Shown: positions 11,300-22,864, numbered from the stretch's first letter. The stretch is DNA of 64,000 bases from Protula sp. h YS-2021 (GCA_949752745.1 OX457026.1:71241091-71305090), one strand, 5' to 3'. Program-made: numbers and translations. Notes: generated by a model from the letters alone, not told the origin.

Positions 11300-14200
11300 C
11301 ATATATATGAAGAGAGCAACAACCAACAACCGAGCGAGGGAATCAAAAGAAGAACAGGAGGACGTAACACCCAACCTCAAGGACCTTGTCTTACAGCCTG
11401 AACCAATATCTTCAGGAAAAACCGAAGAAAAACACCATCCAGGAGATCGAGTAGGATTCGTCAAAATACCAGAATTCACGGAGCCATCCCATGGGACTCT
11501 TTGAAAAAGCAAAATTAATAACATCATTATTTTCAGAGAGACATTCCTATAGAAATAGATGCTTTCAGTTATATAGATGTATTCATTTACTTGTGGTTGA
11601 GAGCACATTATATTCCTAACTGTTAGGCATCCCAATTATTAGAATTAACGGCAACTTTAAAAATGTAAAAGGCGCGTTTAAGATAAAAACAGAATTTCTC
11701 GTTAGATTTAGGTTAGCAAGTGTTTACTGTAGTTTTACACAACATCAGACATCATATCCAAGGTCGAATTGAGATTGCCTGCATCTGTGAAATTTCAAAA
11801 CAATGGACCATGTCTGTCAAAAATAAAAACAGTAAAAAGTTAAAAAAAAAAAAAAAAAGAAAAGAAAAAGTGAAGTTTAAAATTAATCTGGGGAGAAATA
11901 TTTGACGTATCAAGGTTATATGTTAGTACTTAACTTAGTCATATCATCCCGCTTCCGTTCTCACCGCAAGCTGTTTATTCACTTGAGTAGAATGCTAGTT
12001 TCAGAATAGACGTGTTTTATTTAATACGTGAACACAACAACCAGCATCCAAACAACCTGGAAAAAAATAGGGGTCATTTCACAAGAAAGAGATAAATACA
12101 GCGGCACCTGTTCTCCAACCCACCTCCTGCTCTCCCCCTCCCCTCCGCGACAAATTAAGACAATAAACATAATGGCATCTTTTGGCAAAAAAAAATCGAG
12201 GCCCAGATTCACAAAATGGTCGAAGAATCTAGCAAGCGTCTAGACAACGCTTTTACGTGTATCAAATGTGGATTTGATCCTTCAGGTAGCTCAAGATATA
12301 TTGCTCTGGAGACAATGACCCATTGCACTCTCATTCCTCCGCTAATGTGTCTGCCTGCGTTTTGAGAAGAAAAAAAAACAAAAGAAACATAACAGCGTCT
12401 CGTTCTTCGGACGGGAGATTAGGTTGGGCTGCATGGTCTGTATTAATATTGTAGAAAATAATCTTGTGTGTGATAGAAAACAGCACTGAAGCAGCATCGA
12501 AATGTTGCCTGTTTGACGTGTAGTTGTGTCACCTACCTCAAAATATTTAGAATCCACGTCTTCAAGAATTATATTTGACTCGAAGCTACGGCAGAATTTG
12601 AAGACGTTTGGGGAATCCATATATTACAAATGGAGCATAATCGCGTGTAAGGAGCATGTTTCAACAGTTGTTTAAACAAACATTGGAAGTGAAAAAGTGG
12701 AAATTACAGGAACAGTTACATAATCGCAACAAGCGATCACTGCTGATGTGTTATTTTAAATTGTGGCCTGTGTGAATGGATATGCAGAGATCTGAAGGAC
12801 ATGAAAGACGAAAAAAATGCAGCCGATCGACCTTTAGACGAATTATAATTGTGGGTATCAATTTCGACCCAATGTTGTAAATACCAGTTTCTACTATATA
12901 ACGCTTAGCTAAATGCCGCTCGGCCGCTAACACAATACCGTAGTTCAGATGCAAAGTGTAAACAGATAAATTAGTAAAACTGTAAAATTGTAGGACCCAG
13001 CGTGATGCCTTTACCGTCCGTTTTGACTTGACCATTTAATTTAAACACACGAGTCCATCAGGTGCTTCCGAAACAAAGGAACAACAACAATAAAACCACA
13101 CCCTTGGAAGCCAAGCAAACAAGGCGGAGCGAATCGATGCTGAAAACTAGTCACTCAATAATTGATATTCTACAGGTAATGCATAAAATCAATTACTGGT
13201 AGTCGCGCTGAATAGAGAAGTGATTTTATAATACATTTCATTCATGCACTAAATCCCAATGTCCATGGATCGTTGCTTAGAAATGATGGAATAATCCATA
13301 AATTGACATTGGACATAATTTACCACATTCGGACAGCGATGCACAAATAGGGCGGGTTGTGGGGGAGGGGGGGGGGGAAAGGAGGGGGGTATTGAGCTAT
13401 GCGATATCGATCCCCACGGGATTGCTTTGAATAATCACCGCGTGTTGCAGCTGACCCTAATGCGTCATTGTAAGTCCTTAAATGTGCAATGAATACTTGG
13501 ATCCTGTTAACATTTGGTAGGTCCGATATTTTATTCCAACGTAATTTTGGCAGTTTTAGAAGTCCTCACTGAGTTGTTTCAAGGTCGATTTTATAACACG
13601 ACTCGTAGTTTCTTTGTCGTTTTGACCTCGTTCCTGTGATTTAATATTGATAGAAACTGAAACATGACCTATCCAATTGTCACGCGACGTTGGACAGACA
13701 TTGGATTGACGTCGAGACCCGACGACGGATCAGCATCCAGATTTGGTTGTATATAAAATCTGAGTGATCGACGTTGGAGAAACGTCAGGAAAGCGACGTC
13801 GTATAGACGTCGGAAAAGGCTGTTGTATAGACATGGAAAACCGGCATTCCTGGTATACCGTGACCGCCCTCCCATCAGAGTACTCCCGCCCTTAGGTCAT
13901 CCTTTAAGAATACACACGAAGTAGCCTTTTATATCTGTTTGTCAAAAGCAGCTGATTTAAAAAAAACTTGCGAACCCCTCGGATTCTTATGGTTAACAAT
14001 CTTTTTGGCTTGTTTTCTATAAGAACTCTCATAGAACTGCAATTTCCAGTAGAGCGATAATATGATGACGTTGCTTTCTGGATGTTTGACAGAACATTGG
14101 AGAATGGTTGGAAATTGGTCAATAGACGTCGCGATCTCAGCTGGGCATGGGATAGACGTCACCGTGTTTACTGGGTACTTAAAAGTGTAACAAATGAAGA

Positions 14201-14516
14201 AAACAAAAGTTAACTACAGTCGTAAAATGTGGCAGTGTTACGTTACATGTGAAATACCCCCCCCCCCCCTACCTAAAAAAGCCAAACCTCTATTTTTAAG
14301 AAGGTATAAGCATCCTGCAAAATTTATTAAAATATATGTTTGCAGTCTTTTCCAGTAGCACTGTAGGTATGAAATCGGCGTACCGAATTTGAAACCATTT
14401 GGAACCATACCGCAAAGACTCGGTGGTACTGAATTTGTATGGCACATTGTCGGTATACAGAAGTCAAATCGATTTGGAACTGCCCCGACCGGCCGACCAT
14501 ACTATGTGAGGACCCT
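11300..14516. other. Intergenic, no gene recognised
   Basis: A short hydrophilic plus-strand frame at 11307-11504 looks mildly protein-like but matches no family I know. Poly-A (11841-11860), poly-G (about 13357-13390) and poly-C (about 14257-14270) runs are present. 13675-13870 contains many GACGT and CGTCG motifs and resembles 5990-6260. Around 14365-14490 are several GGTAC/GTACC-type short dyads. Nothing else could be supported. Confidence 0.45.
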
Positions 14517-14539
14517 CCTTCCTAGGCGGCATATTCTTG

Positions 14540-15025
14540 TGGAAAATTTTACATCTATTTTGGGACTGGGAAATTTTACAACATGTATTTTTAGACTGGG
14601 AAATTTTACATCTATTTTTTGACTGGGAAATTTTACAACATCTATTTTTAGACTGAAAAATTTTACATCTATTTTTAGACTGGAAAATTTTACAACATCT
14701 ATTTTTAGACTGGGAAATTTTACATCCATTTTCAGACTGGAAAATTTTACATCTATTTTTAGACTGGAAAATTCTACATCATCTATTTTTAGACATCAAC
14801 ATTTTGGTGGGAAATCGAAAACCTTGGACCCCCCTAGATAGCGTAACCCTAACCACCCCCCCCCCCCCAAGGCGGCATAACCCTATGGGAAATTTTACAT
14901 CTATTTTTAGACTGGAAAATTTTACATCTATTTTAGACTGAAAAATTTTACATCTATTTTTAGACTTGAAAATTTTACATCTGTTTATAGAGAGGGAAAT
15001 TTTACAACATCTGTTCTTAGATATC
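14540..15025 (+). repeat. AATTTTACATC / TATTTTTAGACTGG array, left arm
   Basis: About 14 imperfect units of roughly 27-32 bp built from GGGAAATTTTACA(ACA)TCTATTTTTAGACTG. The array is interrupted at about 14800-14885 by a GGTGGGAAATC segment and a poly-C run. The same units occur reverse-complemented at 17640-17880. Confidence 0.85.
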
Positions 15026-15059
15026 TGTCTTGGACATCAAAATTTTGGCGGGAAATCAA

Positions 15060-15350
15060 CATTTTAGCGAGTAAACGACAGTTCTGGAACAGTTAACGAC
15101 AGTTCTGAAACACCTGTCAAACATCGTGACGCCATCACGTGACCTGAAGCCCCGCCCCAGTAATACAATCTGTCTATCATCTGTCAATCATCGTGACGTA
15201 ATCAAGCCCCGCCCCCTGAGTAGGGGAAAAACGAAAGTTCTGGACCAGTCTATCATCGTGACGTCATCAATTAGACCCCGCCCCCTGAGTAGGCAAAAAC
15301 GAGACTTCTACCACAGTCAACCATCGTAACGTCATCAATCAAGCCTCACC
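15060..15350 (+). promoter_or_regulatory. CRE + GC-box module array, left arm
   Basis: Four units begin near 15124, 15188, 15252 and 15322. Each has ATCGTGACGTCATCAA or a one-base variant (GTGACGCCAT, GTGACGTAAT, GTAACGTCAT), followed within about 10-20 bp by CCCCGCCCC or a degraded form (CTCACCCCC). TGACGTCA is the consensus binding site of CREB/ATF-type bZIP proteins, and CCCCGCCCC is the Sp1-type GC box. Whether any protein binds here is inference. The array lies about 500 bp upstream of a TATA box and the zinc-finger relic. Confidence 0.5.
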
Positions 15351-15584
15351 CCCTCGTGGCAGCAAAGTTGTGAAGAGGAAGTGACAATGGTGGTAGGTGT
15401 TGTTGTTGGAAGTGAAAATTTTGGTAAGTAAATTTGTTTACGTTTATTTGTTATGTTTGTTTATTTTTTTTTCATTGGTGACGTGGGAAGAGCACGCCAT
15501 TCAACGATGTGTTCGAATGGCAAGCCCATTCAAAGACGTGTTCGAATGAGCAGCCCATTGAAAGACGTGTTCGAATTATTTTTT

Positions 15585-15845
15585 GAACAATTTACATCAT
15601 GGTATTGTTCAACAAATTTATCAACAAATTGTTCAACAAGTTGTTGCACAACAATTGTTCAACACGTTGTTCAACAAGCTGTTATTCAACAAGTTGTTGA
15701 GCAAGTTGTTCAACAAGTTGTTTAGAAAGTTGGTGTTCAACAAGTTGTTGTTCAACGAGTTGTACAACAAGTTGTTATACAACAATAGTTCAACAAGATG
15801 TTCAACAAGATGTTGTTCAACAAGTTGTTGTTTAACAACGATGAC
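15585..15845 (+). repeat. TTGTTCAACAAG array, left arm
   Basis: About twenty tandem units of 12-15 bp built from the self-complementary AACAAGTTGTT and TTGTTCAAC. Each unit can pair with itself as well as with the inverted array at 16990-17335. Long Leu/Asn/Phe/Lys reading frames over it are artefacts of the repeat. Confidence 0.85.
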
Positions 15846-15863
15846 AACAACATGTTGTCATCG

Positions 15864-15872
15864 TATATAAAA
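15864..15872 (+). promoter_or_regulatory. TATA box upstream of zinc-finger copy 2
   Basis: TATATAAAA lies just inside the left arm and about 65 bp upstream of the sequence homologous to the zinc finger. It is the only clear TATA box placed sensibly for this gene. Promoter activity is inferred. Confidence 0.4.
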
Positions 15873-15904
15873 CTTCGTTCAAAGACTTTTTCATCATTTG
15901 AGAA

Positions 15905-16606
15905 GTGTATGTTGAACTGAAAGGAAGTATCAATGCAACATTTGTTCGAAATCTTACACTTGGCCACAAAGTCTTATAGACACTTACGGGATACACACGA
16001 TTCAGAAATGAATGAAGAATGGGAGACGGATATGGAAAATCCTCTAAAAACGCCTTTCACGAACACTTTAGATCAGTCTTCTATGGAAAGTCAAAGCGTC
16101 AACATGGCTAAAAAGAATGCACATGCTTGTACAGAATCTGGTGCGCTATACAACAGTCAAGAAGCTTTGTTAAAACATATGAACCATTGTGGCGAGGGTG
16201 ATGATGATGATATGGTCCAAGAAGTCTACAATAACCATGATGACAAATTTCAAGAAAAGGTTTCAGAATATGAAGAACAAGGGCTTGAAGATGCGCTTGA
16301 AATAGCAAGTGATGACTTTCGATCCATTTATAAGCATGGACTAAAACAACTTTTATAAGACTATTCAAATATACCCAACGTCTAGAACAAAGCACACATT
16401 ATCAAACCATTTTAGAACTTTAATTACTTTGTTGATGAAAAACATTACGAGTATTCAAAGGCACTAAAAGCGGCTGTAAGAAGAAAGAAGAAAATGCATT
16501 CTTTGAAGAGCTTCTAGATGAGCAGGAGGAGGAGGATGAAAGCAGCGACGAAGAAAGTGATATCGACAGTGAGGTGGCAAAGAATGAAACAGTTGGAGAA
16601 AAATAG
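15905..16606 (+). pseudogene. Broken C2H2 zinc-finger gene, copy 2 (plus), inside the foldback element
   Basis: Translation shows YQCNICSKSYTWPQSL, then a one-base frame break, then RHLRDTHDSEMNEEWETDMEN. This restores the C-x2-C-x12-H-x4-H finger of copy 1. The open frame 15933-16358 continues with HACTESGALYNSQEALLKHM (degenerate second finger), an Asp-rich stretch, MVQEVYNNHDDKFQEKVSEY and a helical region ending at a TAA that copy 1 lacks. Homology continues through LFKYTQRLEQ and SKALKAAVRRKK, another frameshift, and an acidic Glu/Asp/Ser tail to a TAG at 16604. The architecture is finger, acidic linker, helical charged domain, acidic tail. Its function is not known to me. It is contiguous here but split by about 830 bp in copy 1. 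Confidence 0.65.
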
Positions 16607-16627
16607 ACTTATTTGACTAAACTTTAT

Positions 16628-16633
16628 AATAAA
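16628..16633 (+). terminator. Poly(A) signal of zinc-finger copy 2
   Basis: AATAAA lies 22 bases after the TAG at 16604. The surrounding ATAAAGACTTTGTAAATCAA is conserved in copy 1 on the minus strand (about 9722-9742), so the transcript end was part of the duplicated unit. Confidence 0.5.
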
Positions 16634-16984
16634 GACTTTGTAAATCAACAAATGTTGTAATATTTTATTTATTTAAGCGCTATGTATTTTAGTGTATTAA
16701 TAAAACTATTCAATACATGTTTTGCTTTTTCTGAACTGCTATCGTTGTCACATCAATTGTTTTAACTGATATGCTGAAATGTGTTTTCAAACGTTTCCTT
16801 ATATACCCAGGTCTCGAGTCAATTTGATTTCTAAGATCCCAACTTCGTAAGGAGATGTCACACTCGGTTCTAATATGTCTTAAGATAAATTTCCAGAAAT
16901 TTCCTAGGGGAGGGGGTCTGACACACTATGTGTTAATATGTCTAAGTTTCTGGAATTTCCCGCATCTCCAAAGCAATGAATGGG

Positions 16985-17335
16985 CCATGTTGTTTTCATC
17001 GTTGCTAAACAACAACTGGTTGAACAACAACTTGCTGAACAACTTGTTGAACAATTGTTGTACAACAACTTGTTGAATAACAACTTGTTGAGCAACTTGT
17101 TGAACAAAAACCTGTTAAACAACTTGTTGAACAACAACTTGTTAAACAACTTGTTGAATAACAGCTTCTTGAACAACTTGTTGAACAACTGTTGTACAGC
17201 AACTTGAATGGGCCAACTTGAATGGGCCATGTTGTTGTCATCGTTGCTAAACAACAACTGGTTGAACAACAACTTGCTGAACAACTTGTTGAACAATTGT
17301 TGTACAACAACTTGTTGAATAACAACTTGTTGTTG
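16985..17335 (-). repeat. TTGTTCAACAAG array, right arm
   Basis: Inverted counterpart of 15585-15845, with units such as AACAACTTGTTGAACAAC. A segment of about 110 bp beginning CATGTTGTTnTCATCGTTGCTAAACAAC occurs twice (from about 16986 and 17228), so this arm carries an internal duplication the left arm lacks. Confidence 0.8.
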
Positions 17336-17359
17336 CTGGACTGACTGGTCCAGAACTTT

Positions 17360-17540
17360 TGTTTTTTTCTATTCAGGGGTGGGGCTTGATTGATGACGTC
17401 ACGATGATTGATTGGTCCAGAACTTTGTTTCCCCCTACTCAGACTTGATTACGTCACGATGACTGACAGATGAAAGACAGATCGCATTAGTAGGGCGGGG
17501 CTTCAGGTCACGTGATTGATGACGTCACGATGATTGACAG
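17360..17540 (-). promoter_or_regulatory. CRE + GC-box module array, right arm
   Basis: Three inverted modules with TGACGTCACGAT or TTACGTCACGAT lie near 17393, 17449 and 17520, next to GGGGCTTGATT or GGGCGGGGCTTCAGG. They mirror the left-arm array. A further partial copy, TTATGACGTCAC, lies just outside the element near 17940. Confidence 0.5.
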
Positions 17541-17639
17541 GTGCTCTAGAACTGTCGTTTACAGGTGTTCCAGAACTTTCGTTTACAGGTGTTCCAGGAC
17601 TGTCGTTTACTCGCTAAAATGCTGATTTCCCGCCAAAAT

Positions 17640-17885
17640 GTTTATGTCCAAGACAGATGTCTAAAAATAGATGTTGTAAAATTTTCCAGTCTAAAAATAG
17701 ATGTAAAATTTTCCAGTCTGAGAATAGGTGTTGTAAAATTTCCCAGTCTAAAAATATATTGTAAAATTTCCCAGTCTAAAAATATATTGTAAAATTTTCC
17801 AGTCTAAAAATAGATGTTGTAAAATTTTCCAGTCTAAAAATAGATGTAAAATTTTTGCAGTCTAAAAAAGTATGTCTTACATAAT
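17640..17885 (-). repeat. AATTTTACATC / TATTTTTAGACTGG array, right arm
   Basis: About seven inverted units (CTAAAAATAGATGTTGTAAAATTTTCCAGT), the complement of the left-arm array at 14540-15025, ending beside the terminal GCCGCCTAGGAAGG. Confidence 0.85.
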
Positions 17886-17919
17886 AAGGTTAAGGTTAGG
17901 ATTACGCCGCCTAGGAAGG

Positions 17920-19056
17920 CCACGTGATTGATGAAGTCATTATGACGTCACAAGGCGGCTAGAACTCTCGTTTCTACCCTATTCCGGAATCAGCAAACTT
18001 ACATTTTTAACTTAAATATACTCTCTAGTTTTTTATTTTTCGTTTTTCGTCATTCTAAACATCCTACACCCATCTTGACTACACCAAAAAAAATCAATTT
18101 TACAACACTGTGTCACTTGAAATGGCTAGAGTGTTTGTATTTTATGTTTGTTTCTGCCTCAACTTGTTCGAACAAAGCGTTTCTAACGCGGAATGGATCT
18201 CTAACCGGTGACCACAATTCTTACGTCACCAAATAAATTCAAAACACTGCAGTCATTTTCGGTATACAGGGGCTCTGACATTAACAATCAGCTTTGGTAG
18301 GACTGCAGTTTAGACGAAAAGATTTGAATAAAATTCGGTACAAATACAGTTTTGCTTTGTACATTCTCAAACATGCCCTCATATCCTGGTATATATTCGG
18401 TACCAGTTTTTTTTTTCAAGTTTACCATCGGTATTGTATTGTATTGTTTTTTAGATCCCTTTCAACTGCTATGGTCATATCGGGATCCCCCTGCCACATT
18501 ATACTGAAATGGGGCATTCCAGCCCTCCTTCTAACCCTTACATGTGGAGTGCCTCAGAGGGTAGCAAGGAGTTCACCATCGGTACCACTGCAGTTAAATA
18601 CAGTACTTTTGCAGATAATGTATGAAAATATACTGGAGCTACGGTCTTTTGCGGTATTCTGCTGTCGTCTTTGAAACAAACTACGGAAGAACTGTGGTAA
18701 TTTGCCTTACTGTTGCACTTTTTTCGGCTCATTGTATTTATTTTTGTATAGTGAAGGTATATTTGCGGTATATTTGCAGTATACCTTTTTTGACCAGCTT
18801 TTAGGGCGGAAATTTTTCTGGTTAGTGATTTAACAAATTGCTCGCCTTTGCACTCCTAAAACGATGCCAGATTGACCAACAACTTCGGCGTTTCCATGTC
18901 TATAATATCTCCCTTTACCAATGTGACGTTACAGGAAGTTTATCGACAAACGTGTAATGTGTCTTCACAACTAAAAATAAGTAAATGTAACAGACGTAAC
19001 CCCCCCCCCCCCCCAATAGTGCACTTCAAGGATTTATCAAGTTGGTGCTTTTTTAA
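17920..19056. other. Intergenic, no gene recognised
   Basis: It starts with a partial CRE-like module outside the foldback element. 18240-18800 is rich in GGTAC, TACC and CTGCAGT words and looks like an old decayed repeat. A poly-C run lies at about 18997-19014. No coding signal was seen. Confidence 0.4.
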
Positions 19057-19760
19057 AACAAGCATGTCCAAGGACATGACCCAGCCGAGTTACCAAACAA
19101 GGAAAGAGAAAAACTCTGAAACGAATACTGTTAGGCCAAAAAATGAAGTATGTCAATTGCATTTAATTCGAATTTGGAAGCTACCCGAAAAGGGATGTTC
19201 GAGAGGTTGAGTTTTGACGATTCACGTATTTACCAACATTTACAGAATTAACAAAATTTTTAAAATTCCACCATTTCGGCATTTTTTGTCATCTGCGAAA
19301 AAAAGCAAAGTCCAGGTGGAGAAGCACCTAAGAAATTTTCGATTAAAATTTTATAACTATTTGAAAAAGAATGAGAGAAATGAATGGTTTGACATTCAGT
19401 TATTTACTACCATTTATACCAGTTTTTACCAGACTTCAAAGTTTCGCCATTTCGGCAGTTTTCGGCGAACCCAAAAAAAAAAGTAATAGCCTGGAAGGCG
19501 AACCCCTGGGGAACATCCCTGCATAACACCTAAGCGATTGGTGTAAAACTACCGCCATTTTATCCGCTTTTCGTCAGTCGTCAAAAAAAGTAATAGCCAG
19601 GTGGGTGACCACCCAGTGAATATTCCTGCGTAATATCAAAACGATTGAAGCACACCTGTACAAGGAGTAGCATTGTAAAGAAAAAGTTTAACATACGCAC
19701 ATCCATTCAAGCCCCCTATAGTGATACGACTAACCCAGTCCGATAAGGTCGGCTGGGTTA
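19057..19760 (+). repeat. Dispersed repeat family A, copy 1
   Basis: About 700 bp homologous to 32263-33050. It begins with the hairpin CATGTCCAAGGACATG followed by ACCCAGCCGAGTTA. It ends with a stem-loop in which TAACCCAGTCCGA pairs with TCGGCTGGGTTA. The interior contains two related segments: GTAATAGCC, AGGCGAACCCCTGGGGAACAT, and a second GTAATAGCCAGGTGGGTGACC. No transposase is encoded. It could be a short DNA transposon or another non-coding mobile repeat. Confidence 0.75.
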
Positions 19761-22168
19761 AAAACCAGTATTATTTATTCCAAAGATTTTGTACTATACA
19801 ACTGGACAGATACTACAAATACGTTTAATAATGTGCTTATTCCACGCATAAAGTACGTGCGCAAATTTCAACTTTTTTACCACCCTGCCCATGAACGCCA
19901 CTGACTGAGTATAACAATAGCACAGTACCAACCCCCCACTCCCCCCTCAGCCACTGCCTACGTATTTTATGGATGAGCCCCAATTATTCCATTCAACTTG
20001 AAGTTTATACATTGAACCAAAGACCATCAACTGCCAGTACTTAAAGGTCTTTAATATACCACTGCCGTGGAAAAGTTTTAAGTCTCGTTACTGTATTATT
20101 AAAGCACCAAGCCAAATAAATAATAAATAAATAAATAAATAAAAATGTTTAAGTTCACACGGTGAAAGAAATTACATAAAAGTGGCAAAAAATTTTTTTT
20201 TTATTCAGTATAAAAGCCTTGTCCTGTATTTAGTACAAAGGTCATTAACAGCTGCCAACATTTCAAACAGCATATCATCTTATTTTCACGTCCTAGTAAT
20301 GCAGATAAAATGTCAACAGCTTTCGAATAAAAAACACACATTCAATAATAATCTTAAATTTGCCCATCTGTAGTAAGATTTGGTGTGCACACAATAACAA
20401 AGGACATTCAGCTCAGCCAATTCAATGACGAAGCCAAGACGAGATGGCATTCACATGACAACCTTCTATGACTAAAATTAGCGATTTCACAATCGTGTTA
20501 ATCTGGCCAATTAAGCACGGTTGATGCCCATAGATCATGTAAGAAATATCCCCGTGGAACTGTAAAAAATCAGCAAACAATAGAGCAGCTTCTAAAGAAT
20601 CCGCTGCTTTACAACTAAAATAGCTTACAAATACCGTTTAACCTCGTTATAACGACATATCCAGGGCTGAGAAATTATGTCAATAAAATTTCTATGTGGA
20701 TTTAACTGATAGTAACCAGCAATTTTCTTTCATTGTAAGGTATATGTCACTGTATCTGATGTCGATATAAAGAGGTTTAGCTGCACAAAGAAACTCCAGT
20801 TTTACCACGTTAACAAATCTTGTGTCTAAATAAAAAAAACCGTGCAATGTTGTGTGTCGTGGTAAAGCAAGATTTCAGCTTTTTCATAATTATAACTTCG
20901 ATTCCCAGCCATTATAACACCAGAGACAAACAGTCTGTTTTTGCTGGACACAAAACTTGTGATTCTTTTGCAAGGAACACAAAATACTAAGAAAAAAAAC
21001 TACGAGCTATTTCTGTACAAATACGTCACACATGGAAAGCATTATTTGAAAAAAAAATGGAAGAATTTGTATAAACGGAAGCCAAAGCATTCAAAATTAT
21101 TAAACGTAAGGTAGAATACCTCCTTCGGGGCAAGGATTAAAACAGACGCATAGTGTCTAATCAAGAAACAGGGTTTCATTTACGCATTCTTTCAACTATT
21201 TAGCTTTCGCTTCGGAGGAATTCTACCTTAATTTTAAAAATCCATGATAAATGCAATACTCAAGTATCCAAGAAAATAAGGAATTCAAAACACGAACAAG
21301 GCCGCCACACAGCAACATTTTAATCAGTGACCGGGTGGCTTAAAACTTATCAAGTCTTTTTTTTTTTTCGTGATCACAACGGCAAAGATACGAACACATA
21401 CTCAGAGCACCGTTTAACCATTTTTACAGTATACTTTTCTATTTTTTTCTTTTCTTTGCTTTTATTTGTTTGTTTGTTTGTTTGTTTTTTGTTTGTTTTG
21501 TTTTTTAGTCTTATACCCTACGAGAGTGCAGTGAAACTTGCAATGAAAGGAACACACAGGGGATTCTCCGGAAGTTCACTCAAAGTCAATGATATGGTGA
21601 AACGACGGGCGTACATGTATTTGTATTGTAATGACACTCCCATCAAGTCTCACTCGGAGATAATCAATATGAAGTGTCTTCGTCTTGCGTTGGTTTGCAG
21701 TTATTTCTTGGTCTTATGACCAACCAGGCAAAATTGTTTTACCTAAAGAAATTTAACACAAGAACACTAACAAGGTTTTCTTAATTGCCAGGATTGGATC
21801 ATTTCCCTGCAAGAAAAAATAATTATATTTTACGTTAGGGGAGGAGATATTTGAAGGGCGGTTCATATGTTTTAGCAGTATCTGCATCTTGAAGTTCATA
21901 AAGTTGTTTATTTTCTACAGCTTTTTAATTGTACGATTACCCAGCCCGAGCAAACAAACACACAATGGTGATAAATATAAAACTGTCAAAAAAATCGACA
22001 TTTCATATTCAGTACATTAGCACAGCTCCATTACACCTTATTCTTAAATCATAAACATACTTTTTCATATTACTTGTGAAATCGGTTAGCTTTTTTTATT
22101 CCTGTTGTAAAAGAATAAAATAACATCAAACAATATTCAGCATCATAAATAGACAGCTGCCCAGGCGG
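19761..22168. other. Intergenic with small repeats
   Basis: Apart from the short inverted-repeat element at 20632-20786, a (TAAA)n-like run near 20120 and T-rich tracts near 21360 and 21430-21510, nothing could be supported. Confidence 0.45.
20632..20786. mobile_element. Short pogo/mariner-like MITE
   Basis: About 155 bp with imperfect terminal inverted repeats. TTAACCTCGTTATAACGACA near the left end pairs with TGTCGATATAAAGAGGTTTA at the right end. The CCTCGTTATAACGA wording is typical of pogo/Tigger-type ends in animals. It has no coding capacity. Confidence 0.6.
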
Positions 22169-22375
22169 ACACGCTGTATGTGTCGACCCTCACAACTGAC
22201 ACGTTGTGTGTCATGTGTCGACGCTCACAACTGACACGCTGTGTGTCACGTGTCGACGCTCCCAACTGACACGTTGTGTGTCATGTGTCCACGCAGACAA
22301 CCGATACGCCGTATGTCATGTGTCGACGCAAACAACCGATACGCTGCATGTCACGTGCCGACGCTCACGTACAAC
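22169..22375. repeat. 35-bp minisatellite, about six units
   Basis: Units follow ACACGYTGTGTGTCAYGTGT + CGACGCTCACAACTG. The first is shortened to 30 bp and the last is slightly extended. Because 35 is not a multiple of 3, successive open frames start exactly 35 bp apart (22206, 22241, 22276), which marks them as artefacts. Confidence 0.9.
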
Positions 22376-22796
22376 CACTGCTCCTTTACCACTCACAAAG
22401 CTGCACCTCTCATAATCCGACCACAAACAGAGACTGTATCAGGTGGGTGCTAGACGAGAGTCCCTGCTACGGATAAACGTATCTATCAAATTGCCAACCT
22501 TTACGACAGGTTTTCCATGGTCGGAAAGGTGTCGGAAAGCCTTCCAGAAGCTTCAATTTTCACCCTGCTTCCGCTACAATAAAATCACAACCAGCCGACA
22601 CTTTTTTAAAAACCTGAATGAACCGGTCCCAACAACCACCTAAATCTACATCTACAGTGCCGCTACAACCTCATGGTACGAACAACCTTCTATGAAGAAC
22701 CAACTGAAATAAACCAATCACTAACTCTTCAATATTGTTTTTTTTTTTACTGATTGAGAAACCATACAAAACAGAAGCAATGTTCTCCTCAAGTTA

Positions 22797-22864
<68 letters not shown>
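22797..22864. repeat. (TAA)n microsatellite
   Basis: Uninterrupted ATA repeats, about 22 units. Confidence 0.98.

Larger units (their letters stand above)
14517..17919. mobile_element. Foldback-type element with ~1 kb structured inverted arms around a zinc-finger pseudogene
   Basis: The outermost 14 bp are a perfect inverted pair: CCTTCCTAGGCGGC at 14517-14530 and its complement at 17906-17919. Moving inward, both arms show the same three blocks in mirrored order and opposite orientation. The first is an array of AATTTTACATCTATTTTTAG units (14540-15020; 17640-17880). The second is an array of TGACGTCA/GC-box modules joined by ACGACAGTTCTGGAAC units (15060-15350; 17340-17620). The third is an array of TTGTTCAACAAG units (15585-15845; 16990-17335). 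By eye, long stretches of the second and third blocks match closely when one arm is reverse-complemented. The centre (15860-16980) carries a TATA box and a broken C2H2 gene. No transposase is visible, so mobilisation would need help from elsewhere. Poly-C runs and an extra GGCGGCATAACCC near 14870 show internal shuffling in the left arm. Confidence 0.8.

Noticed and set aside
11307..11504. Plus-strand 65-codon hydrophilic frame
   Set aside because: Mildly protein-like, but it has no recognisable family, splice context or second copy to support it.
14502..14729. DVKFPSLKIDVVKF repeat protein
   Set aside because: A translation of the AATTTTACATC array in the foldback arm.
15120..15350. CRISPR-like direct repeats with spacers
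   Set aside because: The genome is animal, the units are degenerate tandem repeats without unique spacers, and no cas genes are present.
15583..17325. Long Leu/Asn/Phe/Lys-rich open frames on both strands that look like repetitive structural proteins
   Set aside because: They are translations of the TTGTTCAACAAG arrays, open in several frames at once. They have no conserved start, and the arms are non-coding repeats.
22206..22476. Three overlapping frames with CHVSTLTTDTLCV-type repeats
   Set aside because: The starts are spaced exactly 35 bp apart, the minisatellite unit.
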